From assembly GCA_021636625.1 (NCBI GenBank), contig JAJWLX010000005.1:53493-117492 (forward strand): a stretch of DNA of 64,000 nucleotides, read 5' to 3'. Position 1 is the stretch's first letter; every line of letters begins with the position of its first letter. The position numbers were made by a program, and so were the translations under genes. Shown piece after piece: positions 16,672 to 24,053 of the stretch. Source of the stretch: Prevotella sp. (lineage in GTDB: Bacteria > Bacteroidota > Bacteroidia > Bacteroidales > Bacteroidaceae). The notes beneath the pieces were generated by a model that was not told where the DNA came from, did not search any database, and worked only from the letters and a program-made list of their open reading frames with translations.

Positions 16672-16960
16672 TAGGAAAATAATCGGAGAAAATCAGAGAA
16701 TTTCAGAGAAAATCGGAGAATTTCGGGGAAAATCGGGGAATTTTCGAGGAAAATGCACGGAAAATCGGGGAATTTCCGAGGAATCCATTCCTCGAAGTGG
16801 CAGAACAGAAGGGAGATCCTGCGGTCGTTTCCGGTCGTTTTCGGTCGTTTTCAGTCATTTTTGGTCGTTTTTCCGGTCATTTCCGGTCATTCCTGGTTAT
16901 GATTCCGAATGATTCCGCAAAATCATTCCTTTTCATTCCTTTTCGTTCCTCAACCCCTCG
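16672..16960. repeat. Three low-complexity repeat tracts
   Basis: Gene-free. First (16672-16785) a degenerate ~18-bp unit GGGAAAATCGGGGAATTTC; then (16820-16897) a ~10-bp unit CGGTCGTTTT/CGGTCATTTC; then (16905-16955) ATTCCTTTTC-type repeats. Frames through it translate only repeats. Confidence 0.6.
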
Positions 16961-17015
16961 TTTTTATGTTTTAGAGCATAAAAAAGTCATTTATTTCAAA
17001 ATTTCTCGCTTTTTT

Positions 17016-17047
17016 TTTGGCGGTTCCAAATATTCTTCGTACTTTTG
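17016..17047 (+). promoter_or_regulatory. Promoter of a candidate small RNA
   Basis: TTTG (17016-17019), 20 bp, TACTTTTG (17040-17047), with the block GGTTCCAAATATTCTTCGTAC shared with the 14946 promoter. Confidence 0.7.
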
Positions 17048-17052
17048 CCATC

Positions 17053-17130
17053 GGTTATAAGATAGTAGTAATCTACTCAGCGATGGCGACTGTTTCGCCT
17101 AGGCTTCACGCCGTGGGCTTTTTTTATGCC
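17053..17130 (+). ncRNA. Candidate ~75-nt small RNA
   Basis: Between the promoter above and a terminator-like hairpin (GCCTAGG...CCGTGGGC then TTTTTTT, 17098-17127). Contains AGTAG-TAAT-CTACT and GGCGA-CTGTT-TCGCC hairpins and no frame. Similar to the 14980 unit in promoter and 5' sequence (TATAAGAT / TATAATC). Confidence 0.45.
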
Positions 17131-17224
17131 TATAAAGTATCATTTTCCCGGCAGCGGGAAAAAGGTCTTTTCAATATGGCGGTTGCATGATCCGTAAGAT
17201 ACTTGCCCTTCGCTGGGAAAGCTA

Positions 17225-17304
17225 CCATCTTATAACCAACGGTGAATGTGACCGCCACCATTGTATTTATACATCAAGGTCGGTCTATAATGGTTATAAG
17301 ATGG
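17225..17304. repeat. 14-bp inverted repeat at a gene start
   Basis: CCATCTTATAACCA (17225-17238) and TGGTTATAAGATGG (17291-17304) are exact reverse complements; the right arm contains the ATG of the 17301 gene. A related CGGTTATAAGATAG is at the 5' end of the candidate small RNA (17052-17065), which could therefore base-pair with the left arm. Confidence 0.7.
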
Positions 17305-17552
17305 CAATTATGCAGAATTCAATTTTAATTAGTGATGCGCAGGTGAGACCTGCAGGCATCAGCGTAGAGGAGGGCATCAATACCCTCAAGTGTGAAATCA
17401 AGAAGCTCGCCAAGACCAAGAGCGAGCCCTTCAGCTATATCTGCGGGGAGACCGTGACCTATGGTGATGTGGCTATCACTATGCTAGGCATAGCTGCATT
17501 TGTGGCTGTCATGTTCGTTGGTGGATTTCTATTCGGAGGGGAGGTGATGTAG
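17301..17552 (+). CDS. Small membrane protein, unknown
   Basis: 83 residues from the ATG at 17301; the longer frame from 17187 crosses the inverted repeat and reads non-protein-like. One transmembrane segment near the C-terminus (ITMLGIAAFVAVMFVGGFLFG). First of four tightly packed small genes. Confidence 0.55.
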   Translation: MAIMQNSILISDAQVRPAGISVEEGINTLKCEIKKLAKTKSEPFSYICGETVTYGDVAITMLGIAAFVAVMFVGGFLFGGEVM

Positions 17553-17554
17553 TT

Positions 17555-17893
17555 ATGGAGGAGAATAAAAAGAATATCAATGACTTCATTGCCGATGTCG
17601 TTAAGTGTGATGGCATCCCTGAAGGAGAAGATCACATGCAGTATATCGATATGATAAGTAAAGCGCTGAGTGCTTGGGCAGATTGCAATGAAAATAGAGG
17701 ATATATCCTCATAGCAGTCGGAGAATCTAAAGTGGAGAACGGCTATCCTGAAGGCATGTTGACCAATTCTGCTTTCGGATTTGATGGAAACAGACATAAG
17801 CTTGTGGGCTTCTTAAGCGTACTTATGGCGCAAGATGAGAATTTCCGCAAATTGCTTTACTTAGCTCTTATGCTGAATAAAAAGAAGATATGA
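17555..17893 (+). CDS. Unknown phage protein
   Basis: 112 residues, soluble, begins 2 bp after the previous stop. Helical ends and a glycine-rich middle (GFDGNRHKLVGFLSVLM). Its stop overlaps the next start by 4 bp. Unrecognised. Confidence 0.55.
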   Translation: MEENKKNINDFIADVVKCDGIPEGEDHMQYIDMISKALSAWADCNENRGYILIAVGESKVENGYPEGMLTNSAFGFDGNRHKLVGFLSVLMAQDENFRKLLYLALMLNKKKI

Positions 17894-18228
17894 GCAAACC
17901 GAAGAATGTAATTGACCTCCACAAGAAGAGGCATAGAGTATATAAGGCACTCGTCAATAGATACCTGGAGCTGGATTCTTACTACGTGCAGCTGTGGAAC
18001 AATCTCGAAGTCTTACGAAGTGCAGCCAATCTGGTAACGGTTGCAGAGGTGAGAGATTACCTGTTTGATGCCATCAAGAGATTGGAAGCCATAGCTCTGA
18101 GAGTCTGCCGCCAGCGAGATAAATATGATCTGTGGGCCGCCAAGATTTTCGAATCTTGCAATCTGATGTATTCAGCCTACGGACGAGTATATTCACCGGA
18201 AGAAGAATTTCCTTATAATATAGAATGA
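17890..18228 (+). CDS. Unknown helical phage protein
   Basis: 112 residues, basic and helical (RVYKALVNRYLELDSYYVQLWNNLE type). ATGA overlaps on both sides show translational coupling with neighbours. Unrecognised. Confidence 0.55.
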   Translation: MSKPKNVIDLHKKRHRVYKALVNRYLELDSYYVQLWNNLEVLRSAANLVTVAEVRDYLFDAIKRLEAIALRVCRQRDKYDLWAAKIFESCNLMYSAYGRVYSPEEEFPYNIE

Positions 18229-18512
18229 TTATGGAGAATGAAGATTATAACATCGATGCGTTCGAGACAGAATTACTCGAAGCATACTTCAAGTTCCGTT
18301 CCAACCTGCCCATGAAGGATGAGGAGACCGGACTTGAATACAAGAAGAGTTTCAAGACCTCGCAGGATATCATCAGCGAGCTTAATTGCATGGGAGGCGT
18401 ATCATACGCCTGCGTGAGTGACTACATGAAGAGTCACGGCTATGTCATCGCTACGCAACCGGACGGAAGCGTAGCCTGGGCAATCTGGGAAAGAGTTCAC
18501 ATCATCAAATAG
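18225..18512 (+). CDS. Unknown small phage protein
   Basis: 95 residues; ATG 18225 overlaps the upstream stop, with a second ATG at 18231. The C-terminal half (SQDIISELNCMGGVSYACVSDYMKSHGYVIATQPDGSVAWAIWE is winged-helix-like in pattern: helix, helix, then a beta wing) suggests DNA binding. Ends this set; terminator follows. Confidence 0.55.
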   Translation: MIMENEDYNIDAFETELLEAYFKFRSNLPMKDEETGLEYKKSFKTSQDIISELNCMGGVSYACVSDYMKSHGYVIATQPDGSVAWAIWERVHIIK

Positions 18513-18547
18513 TTTATTTGCTAGATTTCATCTACCTGTTTTTGAAG

Positions 18548-18577
18548 CGGATGGCTGCTCGGGAGAGTAGTCATCCG
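18548..18577 (+). terminator. Rho-independent terminator
   Basis: CGGATGGCTGCTC, loop GGGA, GAGTAGTCATCCG (13 pairs, two wobbles), then TATTTTTATTTT. Confidence 0.88.
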
Positions 18578-18587
18578 TATTTTTATT

Positions 18588-18611
18588 TTGGCAATTGCCA
18601 AAGTATCTTTG
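18588..18611 (+). promoter_or_regulatory. Portal-operon promoter with palindromic operator
   Basis: TTGGCAATTGCCAA (18588-18601), 2 bp, TATCTTTG (18604-18611): the same dyad at the same spacing as at 5061-5084. ATG 17 bp downstream. Confidence 0.8.
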
Positions 18612-18627
18612 CACTAAAAAAGATAAT

Positions 18628-19698
18628 ATGACCATCAATTCACTACCATCGGGCAAGGTGTTCCTGGAGAACATACCCGATATCATCATTCTCACAGCCA
18701 AGACAAGACTGGCCGTAACCATCGCACTCGCAGACAAGACCATATACGAGGAATATCTGTACCCTGCCGATGGTGAGGTGGTAGTCTCCGACCTGGCAGA
18801 CATCTTCCGTCCTTACGCACGCCAGCAGCTTGCCGTGTCGGCTACCATCACCATCAGGGAGCAGACCGTGGAGGGCGAGACAGAGACCGATGTGGCTACT
18901 AAGCAGGCGAGCCTGCAGGTGCTCTACACCTCCGTGGACATCGTGGGCGTAGATTGCGAGAGCTTCCTCGACAATCATTATCTCACCCTGCTGCAGGAGT
19001 GCAAGCGCACCGCTATCGGTCGCCTAGAATATCTCCACTACCTCGGTACCGGCAAGGCTACCGTGACGGCATACTACAGACAGCATGCCGCTGATGGCAG
19101 CGAGGAGACCCGCACATTCACCGCTACTGCAGTAGCAGGCAATGACATCTACACGACCATCGACGTTTCTCCATCCCGCTTCACCGCTGATGCTCTCGAC
19201 CTGCTCTACTACGAGGTAGAGGCAGGCAAGCGACTGATGAGGTTTATAATCGACCCGTCGCAGCCAGACTGCGCTCCGTGTCTCCTCTTCACCAACTCTT
19301 TCGGGTGCCAGGAGCTCATCTACTGCGAGGGCAAGCACGAGGTGAATCCGGAATATACCAGGGATGCTGCCTACATAGGCGGTCTGAAGACCAACTATCG
19401 CATCACCGAGCAGCGCAACTTCAATGCTGATACCGGCTATCTGAGCCGCGATATGGCAAACTGGGCAGAAGACCTCTTCCGTTCCGACGAGGTCTATATC
19501 GTCAACTTCGTGGATGGCAATCCGGTGGTGGGCAAGCGCATCACCATCAACTCGTCAACCTCCAAGAATGACAACCTGCACGACACCCTTCCGCGCTTCA
19601 CCTTCAGCTACGTCTATGCGCAGCGCCAGCACAACGTACTGGACCTGCAGAGAGGCGGCAGGATATTCGACAACACCTTCGACAATACGTTCAACTGA
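18628..19698 (+). CDS. Phage structural protein, unidentified
   Basis: 356 residues from ATG 18628. Beta-rich throughout (AVTIALADKTIYEEYLYPADGEVVVSDLADIF...), with short immunoglobulin-like segments in the first half; no transmembrane helix. First gene of the portal operon; its stop overlaps the next start (TGATGG context). Probably a head- or tail-associated structural protein. Confidence 0.6.
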   Translation: MTINSLPSGKVFLENIPDIIILTAKTRLAVTIALADKTIYEEYLYPADGEVVVSDLADIFRPYARQQLAVSATITIREQTVEGETETDVATKQASLQVLYTSVDIVGVDCESFLDNHYLTLLQECKRTAIGRLEYLHYLGTGKATVTAYYRQHAADGSEETRTFTATAVAGNDIYTTIDVSPSRFTADALDLLYYEVEAGKRLMRFIIDPSQPDCAPCLLFTNSFGCQELIYCEGKHEVNPEYTRDAAYIGGLKTNYRITEQRNFNADTGYLSRDMANWAEDLFRSDEVYIVNFVDGNPVVGKRITINSSTSKNDNLHDTLPRFTFSYVYAQRQHNVLDLQRGGRIFDNTFDNTFN

Positions 19699-19946
19699 TG
19701 GCAAAGAATGCATATCACATCAATGATGTCTGTCTCCTCCTCGACCAGGCGAAGGCAGACGAAGCTGCCGTCAACCTGAAAGCGTGGACTTCAGACGGAA
19801 GGGTCATCGACTACAGTGGATGGCTGGTGAAGGGGGGCAGCTGGCGAGGTGGATTCCATCGCCTGGTTAACCCGGCAAATGGCGAGGTCCGCACGGTGCC
19901 GGACATTTATATTTTCAACTTTTTAGGTAAACCAGTATTTCTATGA
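19698..19946 (+). CDS. Small phage protein, unknown
   Basis: 82 residues, beta-type (VNLKAWTSDGRVIDYSGWLVKGG). Overlaps neighbours at both ends by 1-4 bp. Unrecognised. Confidence 0.55.
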   Translation: MAKNAYHINDVCLLLDQAKADEAAVNLKAWTSDGRVIDYSGWLVKGGSWRGGFHRLVNPANGEVRTVPDIYIFNFLGKPVFL

Positions 19947-21388
19947 GCAATAAATATCAGATGCAGCAGATAGGTGGCAACGCCACCGTCTCCCGATATG
20001 CCGTAGTGGCAGAGGGAGTATCAGAGGTAACCAATGCTGCAACCATCGAGCAGCAGTATGGCAGAGACACTAGCTTCCTCGGGTCGGGAGAGATTGGTGA
20101 TGCTACCTTCCGGGCTCTCGAGGTGGGAGGCAGGTCATACGAGTATGTCAACTATGGAGATGATGACAACATTCCTTATCTCCTGCAGCAGCTTCTTCGC
20201 AAGAACATGGTAGCGCAGCGCGCCATGGCGTTCAACGTTCAATGCTGCTACGGGCAGGGGCTTCGGTTCATCGACCGTGAGACAAAACAGGACGTGGCAG
20301 ACGAGGAGATCCGCAAGTTCTGCCTGAGCAACAGCATACACGAAGTGTTCATGCAGCAGGCTACCGATATGAAGTTCTTCGCCTGGTCTGTTGAGGTCAT
20401 CATCCTCTCACGAGACCATAAGCGCATCGTCAATATCCGACACAAGGACGTGTCCTACTGCCGCCTGCAGCGACCGAACAAGAGTGGTCGCATCGAAAAC
20501 GTCTTCTTCGGTGATTTCAGCCATTTTCAGCAGGATCTCGAGGCAGAGGTCATTCCACTCCTGGATCTCTACGACCCTCTGGGCGACCTCCTGGCTCGCA
20601 TGGGCAAGGCTCCAGACCCTTACACGGGCATCCGGGGCAAGGCTCCTAAGGATGGTACGAACTGCAAGTTCGCCATCATCAGCCGAATGCCTACACCAGG
20701 CATGCAGTACTATCCGATACCATACTATGCCAGCATCTTCGATGATGCCTGGTATGATATATACAGACTCATCGGCATAGGCAAACGCTACATGATCAAG
20801 AACACGTCTGCTCCTCGCATACAGATAGAGGTGCATCGCGACTACTGGGATGAGCTCTGCAACAACGAGGGCATCATAGAGCCGGAAGAGCGCAAGGCGC
20901 GCATCCTGAAGGAGAAGGAGAACATCATCAATTTCGTCTGTGGTCCGGAGAATGCCGGCAAGGCGCTCATCACCGGCTACTATCTTGATCCGAACGGCAA
21001 GGAGCAGCGCATGGTGCGCATCATCAACCTCTCGGAGGGCAACAAGAAGGAAGGTGGAGACTGGGCTGAAGACATGAGCGAGGCATCCAATGCACTCTGC
21101 TTCGCACTCGGCTGCCATCCTAACCTGATTGGAGCGACACCTGGCAAGAGCCAGATGAACAATTCCGGCTCAGACAAGCGAGAGCTCTTCATCATGAAGC
21201 AGTCACTCGAAAAGGCTTCGCACGACATCATGGCAAAACCTTGGCACGTCATCCTTCACTACAATCTGTGGGCAGACAAGAATATCACGGTCGATGTTCC
21301 GATGATAGAGCTGACAACGCTCGACAAGAACAAAGACCAGCAGACATCAATCGTTAACAATAATGGCAATGAAAATTCAGATAAGTAA
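19943..21388 (+). CDS. Probable portal protein
   Basis: 481 residues. The dodecameric portal is the DNA gate of the capsid and docks terminase and tail. It shows the usual layout: variable N-terminus, a helical clip/stem region (residues ~60-330) and a late segment LGCHPNLIGATPGKSQ...SGSDKRELF, which I associate with Bacteroidota phage portals. No membrane segment. Unusually it lies 8 kb after terL, separated by the accessory island. Confidence 0.75.
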   Translation: MSNKYQMQQIGGNATVSRYAVVAEGVSEVTNAATIEQQYGRDTSFLGSGEIGDATFRALEVGGRSYEYVNYGDDDNIPYLLQQLLRKNMVAQRAMAFNVQCCYGQGLRFIDRETKQDVADEEIRKFCLSNSIHEVFMQQATDMKFFAWSVEVIILSRDHKRIVNIRHKDVSYCRLQRPNKSGRIENVFFGDFSHFQQDLEAEVIPLLDLYDPLGDLLARMGKAPDPYTGIRGKAPKDGTNCKFAIISRMPTPGMQYYPIPYYASIFDDAWYDIYRLIGIGKRYMIKNTSAPRIQIEVHRDYWDELCNNEGIIEPEERKARILKEKENIINFVCGPENAGKALITGYYLDPNGKEQRMVRIINLSEGNKKEGGDWAEDMSEASNALCFALGCHPNLIGATPGKSQMNNSGSDKRELFIMKQSLEKASHDIMAKPWHVILHYNLWADKNITVDVPMIELTTLDKNKDQQTSIVNNNGNENSDK

Positions 21389-22193
21389 AGAAGACTTCGA
21401 GCAGAGTATCCTCGTAGCGACAAGCTCGCACTCTGAGGTGTTCGAGTCTGTGAGACCTCATTTCTATGAGGCATACAACAATATTCAGAAGCGCTTCCTC
21501 GGGTACGTGGGCGAGGAAGCACTGGAGACAAATGAACGGCTATCGGCTGCAGTTGTCAAGGCAGTGTGCCTGACTGCATTCCTCGGCAACGTTCGCCATC
21601 TCGACCTGGTACTCACTCCGACAGGCTTCGGAGTAGTTGCCAACAACGAGGTCTCTCCTGCATCATCTGCGAGAGTAGAGGCGCTGATAGAGCAGTGTAT
21701 GGTCGCTTGCTTGAAGGCGGAGGGCGAAATGATTACCTTGTTGTCTACAACAGAAGGGTGGGGAAGCAGCCTGCAGGCTAAAATGAGCATACAGCTTCTG
21801 GTCTTCAGCATCGAGCAGTATGCCTTCCAGGTGAAGCAGGAGCTATCATCCAAGCAGTGGAAGGATAAACGGTCAGCACTCTACGAAGCTGATGGGGTGA
21901 TGCGAAGGGTCATATCTGACGAGCAGATGGATGATCTGCTAGAGATGGAGCGGGGAGCCGAGGACAAGGATGACACCGCTGTAGAACTCATCTTCAAGGT
22001 GCGCAGATGCATGATCTTTCTGGCTGAGGGTCTGCTGACAGCCTACTCAACAGAGCATGGCCGTCTGCTCCGGTACCTCGATGCCAACCTCGATAAATTC
22101 CCATTATATGCGAATTCATCGTCATATAAGGCTAACCATTTCAAAGAGTTCAACAATGAAAAATCAAAACCTGCCTTCGTATTCAATTCGTGA
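21363..22193 (+). CDS. Phage connector-region protein
   Basis: 276 residues, almost wholly helical, overlapping the portal gene by 26 bp and the next gene by 38 bp. Position suggests a head completion or portal-associated protein. Resembles proteins annotated DUF6712 in Bacteroidota phages by my recollection; not certain. Confidence 0.55.
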   Translation: MAMKIQISKEDFEQSILVATSSHSEVFESVRPHFYEAYNNIQKRFLGYVGEEALETNERLSAAVVKAVCLTAFLGNVRHLDLVLTPTGFGVVANNEVSPASSARVEALIEQCMVACLKAEGEMITLLSTTEGWGSSLQAKMSIQLLVFSIEQYAFQVKQELSSKQWKDKRSALYEADGVMRRVISDEQMDDLLEMERGAEDKDDTAVELIFKVRRCMIFLAEGLLTAYSTEHGRLLRYLDANLDKFPLYANSSSYKANHFKEFNNEKSKPAFVFNS

Positions 22194-22959
22194 CGGTCAG
22201 CGAGTCTTCGACTTCTCAGCTCCAAGTTCGTGGGAGGAGCTGCAGGAGGATGAGCTGCGCTATATCCTAACAATAATGACTCTGTTCCCGGATCAGACGG
22301 TAGCGAAATGCTACATACTCGCAAGATTCTGCGGCATCAAGGTGCTGAAGCATACCAGAACTGGTTGGAAGTGCAGCGTTCTCTGTCTAACAAAAAATGG
22401 CAAAAAGAAGCGGGAAGTGCTATATCTGAGCGAGGGCGAAATCCTCTCTCTCCTCAAAAACTTCGATTTCATCGGAGATTACACCTATTATCTGCCGCTC
22501 GACACGTGTGCCGGTCTCTATGCCGTGGAACGGCTCATCAGAGACGTCACCTTCTTCGATTATCTGCAGCTGGAGAAGAACTACCAGCTGTATCTTATCC
22601 ACAAGGACGATAAGTTCCTGAAGAAGATGGGGTGGATTCTATACCGGAATGAATCCGGAGAATCCGATGAAACCGCCATTTTTCAGTCTTTTGAGCTTCT
22701 AAATGTCTTTATGTGGTACTCCTCCATCAAGGGATACCTGGCAGAGAACTTCCCTCACTTCTTCAAGCCATCGAAGGAAGGTGGAGAACTGAAACAGGAG
22801 GACCTGATGCCTGCAATGCAGGCGCAGATCCGCGCACTCACCGATGGAGACATCACAAAGCAGCAGGCAGTCTATGACTCGCTCTGCTGGGATGCGCTCT
22901 CCGAGCTTGACAACAAGGCGAGAGAGGCGGAGGAATTCAAGGCCAGAAACAGCAAATAA
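22156..22959 (+). CDS. Phage protein, unknown
   Basis: 267 residues from ATG 22156 (MKNQNLPSYSIRDG); the longer frame to 22057 overlaps the previous gene too far. Helical, rich in Leu/Lys/Tyr; short Glu/Lys-rich tail. Lies between connector and tail-completion genes. Unrecognised. Confidence 0.6.
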   Translation: MKNQNLPSYSIRDGQRVFDFSAPSSWEELQEDELRYILTIMTLFPDQTVAKCYILARFCGIKVLKHTRTGWKCSVLCLTKNGKKKREVLYLSEGEILSLLKNFDFIGDYTYYLPLDTCAGLYAVERLIRDVTFFDYLQLEKNYQLYLIHKDDKFLKKMGWILYRNESGESDETAIFQSFELLNVFMWYSSIKGYLAENFPHFFKPSKEGGELKQEDLMPAMQAQIRALTDGDITKQQAVYDSLCWDALSELDNKAREAEEFKARNSK

Positions 22960-22965
22960 TACAAC

Positions 22966-23478
22966 ATGACAGATAAATTATTCGATTCCATCGCATATTT
23001 CAAGCAATTGTGCGAGGAAAACAAGACCTGCAGGGCTTATAATTTTGTCGCAACGACGTGTTCCGGACCAGACAGCGTGCAGGGCGTGATGCAGCAGTTC
23101 CGCAAGGCTGCGAACTTTGTCATGGTCTCAGACACCGTTGACAGCAATACGCATTCAGCAGGTGAAGGCTTCTTCGACCGCAACGTCTATACGGTGTGGA
23201 TTCTCGCAGCATACAAGCGTGACGACATGGAGGACAGAGAGGCGAAGCTGAATCTCTGCAGATACATCTTCCGCCAGTTCATCAGCCGAATGCTTCACGA
23301 CAAGTATCGGGAGGCATTCGATGGTCAGCTGGAGTTCCTGGATCTCCGACAGATCTATTCGAGCGAGCTGGGCAGATACAGCTTAAATGGAGTCACAGGA
23401 CTCTATTTTATGATGAACTCAGACGAGCCTATCGATGTACAATATGATGAGAGCTTATGGCAGACCAATCAGCATTAG
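22966..23478 (+). CDS. Probable tail-completion protein
   Basis: 170 residues. Mixed alpha/beta with a late segment GRYSLNGVTGLYFMM that suits a tail-terminator/neck fold. Overlaps the next gene by 22 bp. Assigned by position between portal and fibre genes. Confidence 0.5.
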   Translation: MTDKLFDSIAYFKQLCEENKTCRAYNFVATTCSGPDSVQGVMQQFRKAANFVMVSDTVDSNTHSAGEGFFDRNVYTVWILAAYKRDDMEDREAKLNLCRYIFRQFISRMLHDKYREAFDGQLEFLDLRQIYSSELGRYSLNGVTGLYFMMNSDEPIDVQYDESLWQTNQH

Positions 23479-23999
23479 ATGAACTGCTCAAATACGAGCA
23501 GGGATGGACAGACAACATGGGTGACTACTGGCGCGAGCGCATGGAGCGCTTGCGTACAATAGATACAGGTGCGCTCTATGCGAGCATCAAGGGGCACCTG
23601 GAGCAAGGCTCCGTGACGACCATCGAACACAAGTTCCTGCAGTACGGTATCTACGTGGCAGCAGGTGTAGGACCTGCTCACGTCTGGGAGAAGTGGACAG
23701 AAGCGCAGGGAGGCGAGAAGATTGCCCGAGTCAACGAGGGTGATCTGGAATTTCTCGGCAAGGAATATCGAGCGAAGCACGACATGAATAAGCCTAAGAA
23801 GGTGGGTCCTGCCTGGGGTGGTCGTGTCGCTGGTGGTCCGCCTATCGGAAGACGCGACTGGTTTTCGCAGAAGTATTATGCCTCAGTCATGAAGCTCAAC
23901 GAGCATGAAGCTGACTTCTTCGGCAGCAAGTGGAATGGTCTGATGGCATCAGCCCTAACAGAAATCTTCCGTGGAATCGGTGCATCACGCAACCTATAG
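23457..23999 (+). CDS. HK97-gp10-like neck protein
   Basis: 180 residues with an N-terminal helical part and the stretch IDTGALYASIKGHLE followed by YGIYVAAGVGP, the pattern of gp10-type head-tail joining proteins (TGxLxxSI... then YxxxVExGT). Later a Gly/Arg-rich loop (GGRVAGGPPIGRRDWF). Joins tail to capsid. Confidence 0.6.
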   Translation: MADQSALDELLKYEQGWTDNMGDYWRERMERLRTIDTGALYASIKGHLEQGSVTTIEHKFLQYGIYVAAGVGPAHVWEKWTEAQGGEKIARVNEGDLEFLGKEYRAKHDMNKPKKVGPAWGGRVAGGPPIGRRDWFSQKYYASVMKLNEHEADFFGSKWNGLMASALTEIFRGIGASRNL

Positions 24000-24029
24000 T
24001 GCGTATTTTTATCGATTTCATCGAAGTGC

Positions 24030-24037
24030 TATCTTTG
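24030..24037 (+). promoter_or_regulatory. Promoter -7 box (TATCTTTG) of the tail-fibre operon
   Basis: TATCTTTG 17 bp before ATG 24054. Upstream TCGATTTCATCGA is a short dyad; the TTGGCAATTGCCAA operator is absent, so control differs from the head and portal units. Confidence 0.6.
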
Positions 24038-24053
24038 CAAACAAAAAAACAAT

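Noticed and set aside
16544..16912. 122-codon frame after the 16117 gene
   Set aside because: Overlaps the previous stop and mostly translates the low-complexity repeats; composition is not protein-like.
20408..21118. Long minus-strand frame of 236 codons over the portal gene
   Set aside because: Shadow frame from codon bias; the plus-strand portal gene is continuous and coupled to its neighbours.
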